Shown piece after piece: positions 9,514-18,631 of a stretch of 64,000 nucleotides of DNA (positions within the stretch are counted from its first letter, which is position 1; each line of letters opens with the position of its first letter). The DNA is from Cohnella sp. AR92. GTDB lineage: Bacteria > Bacillota > Bacilli > Paenibacillales > Paenibacillaceae. A program made the translations under genes and the position numbers. Under the pieces are notes generated by a model. That model was not told the DNA's origin and did no database searches. It saw only the letters and a program-made list of their open reading frames with translations. The stretch is from contig NZ_RZJR01000011.1 in the NCBI RefSeq assembly GCF_003990975.1, positions 186,001 through 250,000 on the forward strand, in the 5' to 3' direction.

Positions 9514-10590
9514 ATGCAATCCTTGCTGCATCGGGTATTCTGGGGAATCGTGCTCGTCGGAATCGGGTGCGTCTTCTTGCTTAACCAGGCAGGAGTCATC
9601 TCGATCGATATCGGAGAGCTGTTCTCGACCTATTGGCCGGTCATCCTTATATTGGTAGGGTTCCAGGGAATGCTCCTGCAGAGAAAAGGGGGCTACTGTT
9701 GGAATCCGCTGCTTATTTTGCTAGCCTTGTTTTTCCTTGCCCGCAATCTGGAGTGGATCGACTGGGAGCTGCATGACCTGCTTCGCTTTATCGGTCCCGT
9801 CGTCCTTATTCTTGTCGGCCTCAATCTGATAGCCCGCGGAGCGCGCCCGAAGAAGAAGCAAGAGGCCGAGCCGCAATGGAACACCGTGAATCCGCCGCCG
9901 GCGCCGCCTTCGGAGCCTCCGATCGACAGAGGCCCGCCGCCGGCTCCGGAACCGCCGGAATGGGAGAAAGCGTTCGGGCAACCGGAGAAGCCGAAATTCG
10001 AAGAACCGGAAGAGCTGAAGTTCGAAGAGTCCGGAGAGCCCCGATTCAAAGAGCCGAGAGGGTCTAAGCACGAGCAGCCGAGAGGAACGAAGTTCGAAGA
10101 GGTTCCGTTCGACGCGCCGGGTTCCCGATACGACTCGAATTTGAAGCACAGGTATTGGAAGGAACATCACCATGGCCACCATTGGCATGGCCATTGGGAC
10201 GGTTCGAACCGCCGCGGGAGCCATTCCCGGTTTATCGGCGACTTCGACATCGGAAGCGATTACTTCGAGCTGCGTCCGATGAGCATCTCTCACTTTATCG
10301 GAGACACGAAGCTAGACCTGACTCGGGCCCAGATTCCGGTCGGAGAAACGAGAATCTACGTTTCGTCGTTTATCGGAGACGTGAAGGTGTTCGTTCCGAA
10401 CGACTTCTCCGTCGGGGTCCGTGTCGTATCGAGCAGCTTGATCGGAGACGTGACGGTGATGGAGCAGAAGCGAGGCGGATTTTTTAACCAAATCAACCTG
10501 CAGTCCCCTCAATTCGAAGACACGGCGAAACGGATCGTCATCATTGTCAGCACCTTTATCGGCGACGTTCGAATCAAGAAGGTAGGGTAA
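9514..10590 (+). CDS. liaF: LiaF-type cell-wall stress regulator with long charged and His-rich insert
   Basis: A 358-residue membrane protein. Residues 1-110 carry hydrophobic helices typical of LiaF N-termini. Residues about 115-215 form an insert with Pro-rich (PPPAPPSEPPIDRGPPP) and Glu/Lys/Pro repeat sections. A His-rich patch (EHHHGHHWHGHW) follows near residue 218. Residues 230-358 form the LiaF beta-helix domain with recurring FIGD motifs (HFIGDTKLD, SFIGDVKV, LIGDVTV, TFIGDVRI). LiaF represses the LiaS kinase until envelope stress. Usual length is about 240, so the insert adds roughly 100 residues. It starts a three-gene liaFSR operon. Confidence 0.9.
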   Translation: MQSLLHRVFWGIVLVGIGCVFLLNQAGVISIDIGELFSTYWPVILILVGFQGMLLQRKGGYCWNPLLILLALFFLARNLEWIDWELHDLLRFIGPVVLILVGLNLIARGARPKKKQEAEPQWNTVNPPPAPPSEPPIDRGPPPAPEPPEWEKAFGQPEKPKFEEPEELKFEESGEPRFKEPRGSKHEQPRGTKFEEVPFDAPGSRYDSNLKHRYWKEHHHGHHWHGHWDGSNRRGSHSRFIGDFDIGSDYFELRPMSISHFIGDTKLDLTRAQIPVGETRIYVSSFIGDVKVFVPNDFSVGVRVVSSSLIGDVTVMEQKRGGFFNQINLQSPQFEDTAKRIVIIVSTFIGDVRIKKVG

Positions 10591-10594
10591 CCAG

Positions 10595-11605
10595 ATGATG
10601 CGTCTCATGCGCAACAGCAAGTGGGAGTGGGCGGTATACGCCGGCGTGTCTACGGCATTCATGATCGGGTTGGTTTATGCGGCATGGACGACGATCCGCG
10701 GCAGCGTCCCGAACATCGATTGGTGGGGAGGCTGGGCGGCCGCTCTCTGGGTTGCCGATGTCGCCGTTGCTTATATGTTGGGAAGGAGAATCCATCGCAG
10801 GCTGGATCAGCTGCAGCTCGCCATGAAGGAAGCCGCGTCCAGCAATTGGAGCGTGCGGCTGCCGGATTTATCGAGGGATGCGTTCGGCGAGACCTTCCAG
10901 GAATTCAATTACATGCTCGATAAGCTGGAGACGAGGATGAAGCTTCTTCAGCAGTTGGGAGAGAAGAAGGTATTGGAGGAAGCTCCTCCGCTCGAGGCGG
11001 CCGTTCAAGAGGAACGCAAGAGACTGGCGAGAGACCTGCACGACACGGTCAGCCAGCAGCTCTTCGCTCTCCATATGGCGGCGTCCGCCCTGCCGAAGCT
11101 GGTCGAGCGGAACCCGGAGCACGGCGGCAAGGTCATGGAGCAGCTCATCGAGATGTCCTCCTCCGCGCAGAAGCAGATGCGGGGGCTAATCGCGCAGCTT
11201 CGGCCGATGGAGCTCCAAGGCCGCTCCCTGACGGAAGCTCTCGATCGCTGGTTCCCGGATTTCTGCCGGCAGAACGGCCTCCAGGGAACGCTCGACATTC
11301 AGGTGAATCGACCGATCTCGGAAGCCAAGGAGCATCAGCTCTTCCTTATCATGCAGGAGGCGATGGCGAACGTCGTCAAGCATGCCAAGGCGAGCGAGGT
11401 TCGGCTTATCCTTGGCGAGACGGAGAGCCAGATCGTCCTTCAGATCGAAGATGACGGATCGGGCTTCACTTCGGAGCAGGTGAGGGCAGGATCATATGGG
11501 CTGACCAGCATGCGCGAGAGAGCGGAGAAGCTTGGCGGAGAGGCGGAGATCGTAACGAAGCCGGGCACGGGCACAAGGGTGCGGGTTCGTTTTCCGAATT
11601 TCTAA
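10595..11605 (+). CDS. liaS: sensor histidine kinase LiaS
   Basis: A 336-residue kinase of the HisKA_3/NarL class. Two N-terminal helices (about 11-31 and 43-62) flank a short extracellular loop. A HAMP-like linker and coiled coil follow, then the phospho-acceptor His149 in RDLHDTVSQQLF and an HATPase_c domain with NVVKHA (N-box) and DDGSGF/GLTSMRERA (G-boxes). It senses envelope damage together with LiaF and phosphorylates LiaR. Its start lies 4 bp after the liaF stop, so translation is coupled. Confidence 0.95.
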   Translation: MMRLMRNSKWEWAVYAGVSTAFMIGLVYAAWTTIRGSVPNIDWWGGWAAALWVADVAVAYMLGRRIHRRLDQLQLAMKEAASSNWSVRLPDLSRDAFGETFQEFNYMLDKLETRMKLLQQLGEKKVLEEAPPLEAAVQEERKRLARDLHDTVSQQLFALHMAASALPKLVERNPEHGGKVMEQLIEMSSSAQKQMRGLIAQLRPMELQGRSLTEALDRWFPDFCRQNGLQGTLDIQVNRPISEAKEHQLFLIMQEAMANVVKHAKASEVRLILGETESQIVLQIEDDGSGFTSEQVRAGSYGLTSMRERAEKLGGEAEIVTKPGTGTRVRVRFPNF

Positions 11606-11631
11606 TCGGATTCATGGAGGAGATAGAAGCA

Positions 11632-12297
11632 ATGAACGCGGAATCGACAACGTGCAAGGTGCTTATCGTAGACGATCACGAGATGGTGAGGACCGGGCTG
11701 CGCACTTATCTGATGCTAGATTCGAGATTCGAGATCATCGGGGAAGCGGGCAGCGGAGCGGAAGCGGTATCGAAGCTGGCGAACGGAGGCTTTGGCGGCC
11801 AGATGCCGCAGCTGATCCTGATGGATCTGATGATGCCCGAGATGAACGGCGTTGAAGCGACCAAGGCGCTGCTGGCCAAACACCCCGAGCTGAGAATCAT
11901 CATCCTGACGAGCTTCCTCGAGGATGACAAGGTTCTTGAAGCGATGGAAGCCGGGGCCGTCAGCTACGTGCTTAAGACCGTATCGGCGGATGAATTGATC
12001 TATGCGATGCAAGGCGCCTTGCGCAGCATGCCGGTCATGAGCTCGGAGGTGTCCCAGGCGCTGACGAGAGGCTTGCGCCAGCGCTCCTTGAACCATGAGG
12101 AAGAAGGGCTGACGGACCGGGAGCGGGAGGTGCTGCTCTTGATCGCGGAAGGAAAGTCCAACAAGGAGATCGGCGACGAGCTTCATATCAGCATCAAGAC
12201 CGTCAAGACGCACGTCAGCAATCTATTAATGAAGTGCGACGCGGAGGACCGGACGCAGCTGGCGATTTATGCCCACCGGAAGGGCTGGGCCCGCTAA
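11632..12297 (+). CDS. liaR: response regulator LiaR
   Basis: A 221-residue NarL/LuxR-type regulator: receiver domain with phospho-acceptor Asp65 (LILMDLMMPE), conserved Lys in VLKTVSADE, and a C-terminal LuxR helix-turn-helix (LTDREREVLLLIAEGKSNKE, then IKTVKTHVSNLL). ATG 11632 follows GGAGGAG; another ATG at 11614 lies before this site and is less likely. It is the output of liaFSR and activates cell-envelope stress genes. No liaIH-like target lies in the window. Confidence 0.95.
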   Translation: MNAESTTCKVLIVDDHEMVRTGLRTYLMLDSRFEIIGEAGSGAEAVSKLANGGFGGQMPQLILMDLMMPEMNGVEATKALLAKHPELRIIILTSFLEDDKVLEAMEAGAVSYVLKTVSADELIYAMQGALRSMPVMSSEVSQALTRGLRQRSLNHEEEGLTDREREVLLLIAEGKSNKEIGDELHISIKTVKTHVSNLLMKCDAEDRTQLAIYAHRKGWAR

Positions 12298-12354
12298 GAG
12301 ATGGATAAAAGCGGAGGAATCCGGCAACGATAAGGAATAAAAGGGGGATTCCCC

Positions 12355-12768
12355 ATGATTCCATTGACTTCGCGTTTAACCTCCCATGTGCAGGATTTCG
12401 TTCAGGCGCAGAGCGCTCTAGCGGAGAAGGGCTTCTCTCTCGGCGGTTCTTGGGATTACGATCGCGGCTCCTTCGATTGCGCGCTCGATGAAGCGAACAA
12501 AGTGTGGCTTCGGCTTCCTTTTCGCGTGACGAGCGGCAGCGTGGACAGCGAGACCGAAGACAACCACGCGAGAATACGCTTCGAAGAACCCTATGTATTG
12601 AAGCACTTGTACAACGAAGGACTTGACTCGGAAGCGCAGCCCAGAACTTTAGGGGCGATGTTCGACCAGTTCCAGGATCCGGTCGATCCGGACGCGAGCA
12701 TCGAGCCGAGATGGGTGGAAGCGGCCCAGGCACGGCTGCGAGAGGTCGAGCGGATTTATCCGGCGTAA
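12355..12768 (+). CDS. YugN-like family protein
   Basis: A 137-residue soluble protein resembling the YugN family of Bacillales, with the features GSWDYDRGSFDCAL, LRLPFRVTSGSVD and a C-terminal helix. The function is unknown in all relatives known to me. ATG 12355 follows AAAAGGGGG. A GC-rich hairpin closes the unit. It is likely a stand-alone gene between liaR and htrA. Confidence 0.75.
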   Translation: MIPLTSRLTSHVQDFVQAQSALAEKGFSLGGSWDYDRGSFDCALDEANKVWLRLPFRVTSGSVDSETEDNHARIRFEEPYVLKHLYNEGLDSEAQPRTLGAMFDQFQDPVDPDASIEPRWVEAAQARLREVERIYPA

Positions 12769-12789
12769 AGCATGCGAAGTTTGAGTTCG

Positions 12790-12822
12790 CCCTCCGGGCC
12801 CTCCGGAGGGTTCTGTTATTTA
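12790..12822 (+). terminator. intrinsic terminator after yugN-like gene
   Basis: CCCTCCGG pairs with CCGGAGGG around a short loop, followed by TTCTGTTATTT. Confidence 0.65.
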
Positions 12823-12995
12823 AGCTTGTACGAGCGTCCGCTTGAGAGCGATTGTTCATCTTCCGTTCATCTTTTAGATATTGTTCACTTTGGATTAATC
12901 TTGTTTTAAGGTTGAGAGGCGATTATAGGATCAAGAAGAAGTTGACGCACGCTAGGCGATTCCGAAGCCGCGTGGATAACGAGGAGGACTGGACG

Positions 12996-14666
12996 ATGGA
13001 TAACAACGACAAGAAACCGGAAGATCTATACGGATTCAGATATGCCGGCGACGGCCACGACAATAAGGAAGCGGATGCGGAGAAGGCGGATTTCGCGGTG
13101 AACGTATCCGGTCAAGACGAAGGAGAGACGATCTATACCCCGTATTCCTCCCAGACGGATAACCAACCGAGAACGGCGGAATCGAGCTCGAACGGCTCCG
13201 GCTATTCGAACTCGTCGAATAGCTCGTACACGTACGGCCCGTTCTCGGGCGGAAACGGCTCTTCCGGAGGTTCCGATTCGGGCAACGGAAGCGCGCGGCC
13301 GGAGCTGGTCCCCGCGAACAGGGAACCGAGACCGTTCACCGTCTCCGGCGGCGGACGTAACTGGGAAGCGCCGCCTCGGCGCAAGGGCACCTCGCTTCGC
13401 GCGGTATTCGCCTCCTTCATGGTAGGCGTCGTCGCGGTAGGCGGCCTGATGTTCGCGGCGGACCGGGGCAACTGGTTCTCGGGTGTGAACTCGGTCACGA
13501 GCTCCGCTGCTTCGGCGACTCAATCGCCGGCGACCAAAGCGAATACGGTAAGCAACTCGACGGACCTGGTAAGGCCGAACAACATCTCCAAGATCTTCGA
13601 GCAAGCCAGCCCGGCGGTCGTCAAGATCGAGACGTACACTTCGGTCCAATCGCGGTCTTCCGGCGGCAGCAGCCTGTTCGACGACCCGTTCTTCCGCCAA
13701 TTCTTCGGCGATGATCAGGGAGGACAAGGCGGACAGGGCGGCAACAATAACAACGGCGGCTCCAACGGAAGCGACGGTTCGCTCCAAGAGTCGGGCATGG
13801 GCTCCGGATTCATCTTCGATTCGACGGGTTACATCCTGACGAACGAGCACGTCATCGACGGAGCGAGCAAGGTAACCGTAACGGTCAACGGCTACGATCA
13901 GCCGTTCACGGCCAAGGTGCTCGGCTCCAGCTACGATCTTGACCTTGCCGTGCTGAAGATCGAAGGCAGCGGCTTCCCGACCCTGAAGCTAGGCGATTCC
14001 AACGCCTCGAACATGGGCGACTGGGTCGTGGCGATCGGCAACCCATACGGCTTCGACCATACCGTTACCGTCGGCGTCCTGAGCTCGAACGAGCGCGAGA
14101 TCAGCATTCAGGATACGAACGGCACGCGCAACTACGAGCATCTGCTGCAGACGGACGCTTCGATCAACCCGGGCAACTCCGGCGGCCCGCTGCTCAACCT
14201 GAACGGCGAAGTTATCGGCATCAACACGGCCGTCAGCTCCGAAGCGCAGGGCATCGGCTTCGCGATTCCGACAAGCACGATCAGCGAGGTGCTCGATAAC
14301 CTGAAGACGAACACGAAGATTCCTTCGAAGCCGGCTCCGTTCATCGGCGCGACGCTGCAGGATCTGTCCGCATCGATGGCCAGACAGCTCGGCCTCAGCG
14401 ACACCAACGGCGCAGCCGTCTATAACGTCCTGTACAATTCTCCGGCTTACAAGGGAGACCTTCGCCAATACGACGTCATTACCGGCATCGACGGCAAGAG
14501 CTACAAGAACACCGAAGAGCTGATCGCCGCCATTCAGAAGAAGAACGTGGGCGACAAGATCACGCTGAACGTCATTCGAGCCGGCAAGAAGATCGACATC
14601 TCCGTCGAGATCGGCGACAAGAACGAGTTCGAACAGCAGCAGGAAGCTACCCAATCCCAGAAATAA
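12996..14666 (+). CDS. htrA: membrane-anchored HtrA/DegP-type serine protease
   Basis: A 556-residue protein. A 130-residue low-complexity Ser/Gly/Asn-rich cytoplasmic tail precedes one membrane helix (about 133-155). The trypsin-like domain has the catalytic triad His285 (TNEHVIDG), Asp316 (YDLDLAVL) and Ser395 (NPGNSGGPLL). A C-terminal PDZ domain lies at about 440-535. A Gly/Asn-rich loop (241-262) interrupts the start of the protease domain. ATG 12996 follows GAGGAGG. HtrA proteases degrade or refold damaged exported proteins. A terminator and then a two-component pair follow directly, an arrangement like Bacillus CssRS or actinobacterial MprAB-PepD. Confidence 0.95.
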   Translation: MDNNDKKPEDLYGFRYAGDGHDNKEADAEKADFAVNVSGQDEGETIYTPYSSQTDNQPRTAESSSNGSGYSNSSNSSYTYGPFSGGNGSSGGSDSGNGSARPELVPANREPRPFTVSGGGRNWEAPPRRKGTSLRAVFASFMVGVVAVGGLMFAADRGNWFSGVNSVTSSAASATQSPATKANTVSNSTDLVRPNNISKIFEQASPAVVKIETYTSVQSRSSGGSSLFDDPFFRQFFGDDQGGQGGQGGNNNNGGSNGSDGSLQESGMGSGFIFDSTGYILTNEHVIDGASKVTVTVNGYDQPFTAKVLGSSYDLDLAVLKIEGSGFPTLKLGDSNASNMGDWVVAIGNPYGFDHTVTVGVLSSNEREISIQDTNGTRNYEHLLQTDASINPGNSGGPLLNLNGEVIGINTAVSSEAQGIGFAIPTSTISEVLDNLKTNTKIPSKPAPFIGATLQDLSASMARQLGLSDTNGAAVYNVLYNSPAYKGDLRQYDVITGIDGKSYKNTEELIAAIQKKNVGDKITLNVIRAGKKIDISVEIGDKNEFEQQQEATQSQK

Positions 14667-14683
14667 TGAACGGCTAAACAGTC

Positions 14684-14720
14684 AGAAGGGCAGTCTTTCA
14701 AGGCTGCCCTTCTTTCTATA
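14684..14720 (+). terminator. intrinsic terminator after htrA
   Basis: AGAAGGGCAG pairs perfectly with CTGCCCTTCT around a 10-nt loop, followed by TTCT. Confidence 0.85.
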
Positions 14721-14760
14721 CAATAAAAGATATCATTCTTCCAAATAGAAGGAGAGAATC

Positions 14761-15447
14761 ATGAGATCCCATATCGTAGTCATAGATGACGATGAGAAAA
14801 TCACTTCCATGCTGAGAAGAAGCCTGGCCTTCGAAGGGTACGAGGTGACGACGGCCCCGAACGGGGCGGAAGGCTTGCGCATTCTGCAGGGGAGGCACGC
14901 CGATCTGGTGGTGCTTGACGTGATGATGCCGCAGCTGGACGGTTGGGAAGTGTGCCGGCGCCTGCGGGCAGCGGGCATTCAATCGCCCGTACTGATGCTG
15001 ACGGCGAAGGACGATGTGCAGGACCGCGTGAAAGGGCTCGATATCGGCGCAGACGATTATCTGGTCAAGCCGTTCGCCCTGGAGGAGCTGATGGCGCGGA
15101 TTCGCGCGCTGCTTCGGCGCCGTCCCGAGCAAGCGGAGGACAATAACCAGCTTCGCTTCGAGGACCTGATCATGGACGTGGACGGAAGAGAGACGATCCG
15201 CGGCGACAAGCGCGTCGAACTGACCGCCAAGGAGTTCGACCTGCTCCACCTGTTCATGCAGAACCCGAAGCGCGTGCTCTCCCGCGACCAGATCATGGAG
15301 CGGATCTGGGGGTACGATTACAGCGGGGAATCCAACGTATTGGAGGTATACGTAGCGATGCTGCGCCAGAAGCTGGAGGAGCATGGCGGCAAGCGCCTGA
15401 TCCAGACGGTACGCGGCGCGGGCTACGTTCTGAAAGGGGACAGCTAA
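14761..15447 (+). CDS. OmpR-family response regulator (MprA/CssR-like)
   Basis: A 228-residue regulator: receiver with acidic pocket DDD, phospho-acceptor Asp53 (LVVLDVMMP), Lys in YLVKPFALEE, and a winged-helix output domain (ELTAKEFDLLHLFMQNPKRV, then SNVLEVYVAMLRQKL and TVRGAGYVL). It is followed after 6 bp by its kinase. The location directly behind htrA suggests that it controls the protease in response to secretion or envelope stress; this is inference from position only. Confidence 0.93.
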   Translation: MRSHIVVIDDDEKITSMLRRSLAFEGYEVTTAPNGAEGLRILQGRHADLVVLDVMMPQLDGWEVCRRLRAAGIQSPVLMLTAKDDVQDRVKGLDIGADDYLVKPFALEELMARIRALLRRRPEQAEDNNQLRFEDLIMDVDGRETIRGDKRVELTAKEFDLLHLFMQNPKRVLSRDQIMERIWGYDYSGESNVLEVYVAMLRQKLEEHGGKRLIQTVRGAGYVLKGDS

Positions 15448-15453
15448 TCCATC

Positions 15454-17004
15454 ATGTCGATCCGCCTCCGGCTCACCTTATGGTATTCGGGACTGCTGGC
15501 CGTTACTCTGGTGGCGTTCAGTTTGTTTGTCTATTACATTGTCGCCCATAATGCGTTCTCCGAACTTAAATCCAAACTGTCTCAGGAGGCCAGAGGAATC
15601 AAGGCGGACTCCATCGGTTCGCAGCTCATCATTCAGACTTCCAATCGGTTCGACCGGTACTCGATCTATGCTCAACTGATCAGCTACCGCAATAATGCGG
15701 ACGGGATCGTCAGCGACGGAACCACCAACCTGCTCGGATGGGAGTTCTCCCACCCTCCGTTGGATGCCGTAAACTTTGATTACCGTTATATTCAGAGGTC
15801 CATCGGAGACGAGCCCATCTACGTGCTTGAGATACCGGTTGCGCAGATCAGCACGGGGAAGATTGTCGGCTTGATGCAGATCGCAACGCTGATGAATAAG
15901 GAAGTCGACATGCTAGCCAAGCTTCGCCAGATTCTCGTCATGACTTCGTTCGCCGGATTGGTCGTCGCGTTCCTTCTCGGAATGTTCCTGTCCCGCAAGG
16001 CGCTTCGGCCGATCGAGCAGGTGACGGAGGCGGCGGAACGGATTCAGAGCGGTTCGGACCTCAGCACCCGGATTCCGGGAGACAGCGAGGATGAGATCGG
16101 AAGGCTGCGGCAGACGCTGAACCACATGCTGGAGCGGATCGAGGGAGCCTATCGAGGACTCGAGGAGACGAACATTGCCCAGAGGCGATTCGTGTCCGAC
16201 GCTTCCCACGAATTGCGGACCCCTCTAACGACGATCCGCGGGAACGTGGATTTCTTGGAGAAAATATGGCAAAGTCCCGTTATTGCGAGTACGAACGAAC
16301 CAAGCGAACCAAGCGGACCAAGAGAGGAAGAGAACATCCGCATGGCCAGCTCGCCGCGGCTGACGGCGGAGGAGAAGGAGCAGCTGTCCAAGGAAGCCAT
16401 TAAGGACATTGCGGACGAATCCCGCCGGATGAGCCGATTGGTGAACGACATGCTGTCTCTGGCTCGGGCGGATGCCGGGTACGTCATGGAGAAAGAGCGG
16501 ATCGAGCTGAAGCCGCTCGCGGAAGAAGCCGCCCGAAGAGCGGTGTTCCTCCCTCGCCAAGCGGAATGGAAGGTGGGCTCGCTGGATGCGCTTAATGGCG
16601 TATGGGTGCAGGGCAACCGGGATTATCTCGTCCAGCTCCTATTTATTTTCATAGAGAACGGATTCAAGTACACGCCGGCTGGCGAAGTCCGCCTGGAGGC
16701 GCTTCGCAAGGACGACAAGGTGGCGCTCGTGATCGCGGATACCGGGATCGGAATCAGCCGGGAAGAGGTCCCGCATATCTTCGACCGCTTCTACCGGGTC
16801 GACGTCTCGCGCGGGCAAACGCCGGGAACCGGCCTCGGCCTGTCCATCGCGAAGTGGATTGCCGACATGCACCACGCGACATTGGAAGTGCGCACGAAGG
16901 TGGGAGAAGGCACCAAGTTTATCGTCTGGCTTCCTGTCGACTTTTCCGAACCGGTTGAATACGATATAATAGAGCCATCAGCACGCCCGACGGAGTCGGA
17001 ATGA
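15454..17004 (+). CDS. sensor histidine kinase (HAMP-HisKA-HATPase), partner of the adjacent regulator
   Basis: A 516-residue kinase. Membrane helices lie at about 9-31 and 160-180 and enclose an extracellular sensor of about 125 residues. HAMP (181-235) precedes the phospho-acceptor His252 (SDASHELRTPLTT). A 40-residue charged insert (NEPSEPSGPREEEN) splits the dimerisation helices. HATPase_c follows with FIENGFKYT (N-box), DTGIGI and GTGLGLSIAKW. The start overlaps the operon closely (6 bp after the regulator). The signal is unknown. Confidence 0.93.
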   Translation: MSIRLRLTLWYSGLLAVTLVAFSLFVYYIVAHNAFSELKSKLSQEARGIKADSIGSQLIIQTSNRFDRYSIYAQLISYRNNADGIVSDGTTNLLGWEFSHPPLDAVNFDYRYIQRSIGDEPIYVLEIPVAQISTGKIVGLMQIATLMNKEVDMLAKLRQILVMTSFAGLVVAFLLGMFLSRKALRPIEQVTEAAERIQSGSDLSTRIPGDSEDEIGRLRQTLNHMLERIEGAYRGLEETNIAQRRFVSDASHELRTPLTTIRGNVDFLEKIWQSPVIASTNEPSEPSGPREEENIRMASSPRLTAEEKEQLSKEAIKDIADESRRMSRLVNDMLSLARADAGYVMEKERIELKPLAEEAARRAVFLPRQAEWKVGSLDALNGVWVQGNRDYLVQLLFIFIENGFKYTPAGEVRLEALRKDDKVALVIADTGIGISREEVPHIFDRFYRVDVSRGQTPGTGLGLSIAKWIADMHHATLEVRTKVGEGTKFIVWLPVDFSEPVEYDIIEPSARPTESE

Positions 17005-17053
17005 TGGCTCCAGCTTCTCACTTCATGGGCGGGAAAGCAGGCATTAAACGAAA

Positions 17054-18001
17054 ATGGAAGTCGTAAAAATATCTCCTAGAGGTTATTGTTACGGCGTGGT
17101 GGATGCCATGGTCTTGGCGCTTCAGACGGCGCGCAACCAGGACCTGCCGCGCCCCATCTATATACTCGGCATGATCGTTCATAACAGCCACGTGACGGAT
17201 TCGTTCAAGAATGAGGGCATTATTACGCTGGATGGGCCGAACCGCCTCGAGATTCTGGACCAAGTCGAATCCGGCACGGTTATTTTCACGGCTCACGGAG
17301 TTTCGCCGGAAGTGCGGCGCCGCGCCAAGGACAAAGGGCTGACGGTCATCGATGCAACCTGTCCGGACGTAACGAAGACGCATGACCTGATCCGGGAGAA
17401 GGTGGCGGAGGGGTACGACGTCATCTACATCGGGAAGAAGGGTCATCCGGAGCCGGAAGGCGCGATCGGCATCGCTCCCGAGCGTGTCCATCTGATCGAG
17501 CGCGAGGAAGAGATTGCTTCCCTGAAGCTGGATTCGGATAAGATCATTATCACGAACCAGACGACGATGTCTCAATGGGATATCAAGAATCTGATGGCTC
17601 GGCTGCTCGAGGCGTACCCGAACGCGGAGATCCACAATGAGATTTGCCTGGCTACCCAGGTGAGGCAAGAGGCTGTCGCCGGTCACGCCGGCGAGGCGCA
17701 GCTGTGCATCGTCGTCGGCGATCCGCGAAGCAACAATTCGAACCGTCTGGCGCAGGTGTCGTCCGAGATCGCGGGAGTTCCCGCCTACCGGGTATCGGAC
17801 GTCTCGGAGATCAAGCAAGAGTGGCTTGAAGGAATCGAACGGGTGGCCGTAACGTCCGGCGCGTCGACTCCGACTCCGCTTACGAAGGAAGTCATTCAGT
17901 ATCTGGAGCAATATGATCCCGCCAATCCCGATACTTGGGAGATTCGCAGGACGGTTAATATGAACAAGTTGCTGCCGACCGTAAGGGAGAAGTCCGTATA
18001 A
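17054..18001 (+). CDS. ispH: 4-hydroxy-3-methylbut-2-enyl diphosphate reductase
   Basis: A 315-residue iron-sulfur enzyme making IPP and DMAPP, the last step of the MEP isoprenoid pathway. The three cluster cysteines are Cys12 (RGYCYGV), Cys103 (DATCPDV) and Cys198 (NEICLAT). The TNQTTMS and [11 protein letters not shown] motifs of the family are also present. Length is normal. It follows the kinase gene after about 50 bp and may be cotranscribed, but the functions are unrelated. Confidence 0.97.
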   Translation: MEVVKISPRGYCYGVVDAMVLALQTARNQDLPRPIYILGMIVHNSHVTDSFKNEGIITLDGPNRLEILDQVESGTVIFTAHGVSPEVRRRAKDKGLTVIDATCPDVTKTHDLIREKVAEGYDVIYIGKKGHPEPEGAIGIAPERVHLIEREEEIASLKLDSDKIIITNQTTMSQWDIKNLMARLLEAYPNAEIHNEICLATQVRQEAVAGHAGEAQLCIVVGDPRSNNSNRLAQVSSEIAGVPAYRVSDVSEIKQEWLEGIERVAVTSGASTPTPLTKEVIQYLEQYDPANPDTWEIRRTVNMNKLLPTVREKSV

Positions 18002-18136
18002 GAGTGGTGGTCATTCAAGCCGGAATCTGTCGGTGTCCAGCGACGCTGCAGAGATTCCGGCCTTGCTTGTCTTATGCTCCGGTCGTGGAATCCGCCGCGG
18101 GGCAATCGAAATCGAACGGATAGAAAGGGACCTCCC

Positions 18137-18631
18137 ATGAACCCCAAGAATCGTTTTCGCAAGTTGTGGCGTTATATGAAATTCCAATACTACAAGCTGC
18201 TCCGGGCGCCGGGAGGCGCGGCGGTCATCGCGATGGGATTCGCCGTCGGCCTGTTCGTGGAGATGTTCAATCTTCCGACGTACGGCACTTCCTTCCTGCT
18301 GATCTTCCCGCTGAATTTCGTGCTCCGGGGCAGCCTGGCGGCCGCGCTTGTCGGCTTCGTCTTCGGCAAGATCATCTACGTGCCGATGTCGTTCTTGAAC
18401 GCCTACGTAGCCGGAGCGGTGCTGCCGAGCAACTTCTCGGTGCAGCTCTCTTTCCTGCCGGGCTGGATCAATCGCGCGCTGCTGCTGAACCTGAAGCTGA
18501 TCGTCGGCGGCGTGATCGACGGCGCCCTCCTGGCGCTGCTGCTGTACTTCCCGATCCGTTACAGCGTCAATGCCTTCAAGAGAAAGCGCAAGGAGAACCG
18601 CAAGCTGCGCCGGATGTCGGTGGGCGGATAA
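18137..18631 (+). CDS. DUF2062 membrane protein
   Basis: A 164-residue protein with a basic N-terminus, three or four hydrophobic helices and a basic C-terminal tail (KRKRKENRKLRRM). The features RAPGGAAVIAMGFAVGLFVEM and GSLAAALVGFVFGKI match the DUF2062 family. Some relatives are fused to glycosyltransferases, but the function is unknown. ATG 18137 follows AAAGGGACC. An in-frame upstream start at 18074 is not supported by a ribosome site. Confidence 0.8.
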   Translation: MNPKNRFRKLWRYMKFQYYKLLRAPGGAAVIAMGFAVGLFVEMFNLPTYGTSFLLIFPLNFVLRGSLAAALVGFVFGKIIYVPMSFLNAYVAGAVLPSNFSVQLSFLPGWINRALLLNLKLIVGGVIDGALLALLLYFPIRYSVNAFKRKRKENRKLRRMSVGG

